Made by a program: the position numbers and the translations under genes. From Neisseria sicca 4320 (lineage in GTDB: Bacteria > Pseudomonadota > Gammaproteobacteria > Burkholderiales > Neisseriaceae), in the NCBI RefSeq assembly GCF_000193735.1, contig NZ_AEPF01000011.1:1-56348 (forward strand): 56,348 nucleotides of DNA, written 5' to 3'. Shown piece after piece: positions 56,332-56,348 of the stretch. Position 1 is the stretch's first letter. The number at the start of each line of letters is the position of its first letter. The notes beneath the pieces are model-generated. The model worked only from the letters and a program-made list of their open reading frames with translations. It was not told where the DNA came from and searched no databases.

Positions 56332-56348
56332 TTATCAATATCCTTCAA

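Noticed and set aside
1..56348. CRISPR array or insertion-sequence transposase
   Set aside because: No regularly spaced direct repeats and no transposase-like reading frame were seen; the only mobile sequences are Correia elements and dRS3-type repeats.

Overview
The window is chromosomal DNA from a Neisseria species, most likely a commensal of the mucosa/sicca type. The main evidence is the DNA uptake sequence, which occurs dozens of times as AGGTCGTCTGAA (the AG-mucDUS dialect) and mostly as inverted pairs acting as terminators. Correia elements (CREE/NEMIS), dRS3-type ATTCCC(N8)GGGAAT repeats and very neisserial protein sequences (CysS, MnmG, LeuS, DsbA lipoprotein) agree with this. Species assignment is inference; the genus is clear.

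Layout. 1-7.3 kb: a GT2 glycosyltransferase, murJ (split by a one-base frameshift), dsbA lipoprotein, obg, cysS and a hexapeptide acyltransferase. 7.4-11.1 kb: rpmE, an ArnT-like membrane glycosyltransferase, and a tight minus-strand cluster of a small acidic protein, a hotdog thioesterase and a TlpA-like thioredoxin. 11.2-16.1 kb: a TonB-dependent siderophore receptor with an in-frame stop and an upstream Fur box, coaD, a BAX-inhibitor-1 family protein, and a surface lipoprotein with a TbpB/NHBA-like C-terminus. 16.4-21.1 kb: pyrE, a zinc-ribbon membrane protein overlapping argA, tRNA-Thr(CGU) and a KAP-family NTPase. 21.2-28.2 kb: mnmG, then rpsB-tsf-pyrH on the minus strand, a small membrane protein, 5-formyl-THF cyclo-ligase and a GNAT acetyltransferase. 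28.5-34.9 kb: mqo, an AmgK-like sugar kinase divergent from lptD-surA. 35-43.1 kb: a tiny membrane protein, a decayed PAP2 phosphatase, a YheT hydrolase, an S49 peptidase, dnaJ and leuS. 43.3-45.6 kb: a restriction-modification island. 45.8-56.3 kb: an AraC regulator, adhE, an LprI-like lipoprotein, gltS, a bile-acid-symporter family carrier, ubiG, an exported protein and rpsJ.

The most interesting locus is 43.4-45.6 kb. A DpnI-like methyl-directed endonuclease gene (drg, 'dam-replacing gene') is followed directly by what reads as the last ~50 codons of a Dam adenine methyltransferase in another frame. Next come a DpnA-like second methyltransferase broken by a one-base deletion, and a translationally coupled PD-(D/E)XK-type nuclease candidate. 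The order resembles a DpnII-type operon (M1-M2-R) in which the DpnI-like gene has overwritten most of M1. The scar therefore records how a methylating system was converted into one that attacks GmATC.

Other signs of gene flux and decay: a murJ frameshift, a nonsense codon in the siderophore receptor, a mosaic AT-rich segment covering the leucine-specific region and KMSKS loop of leuS, a two-part base composition in the KAP NTPase gene, and seven Correia elements in three size classes (157, 107 and an unusual 70 bp).
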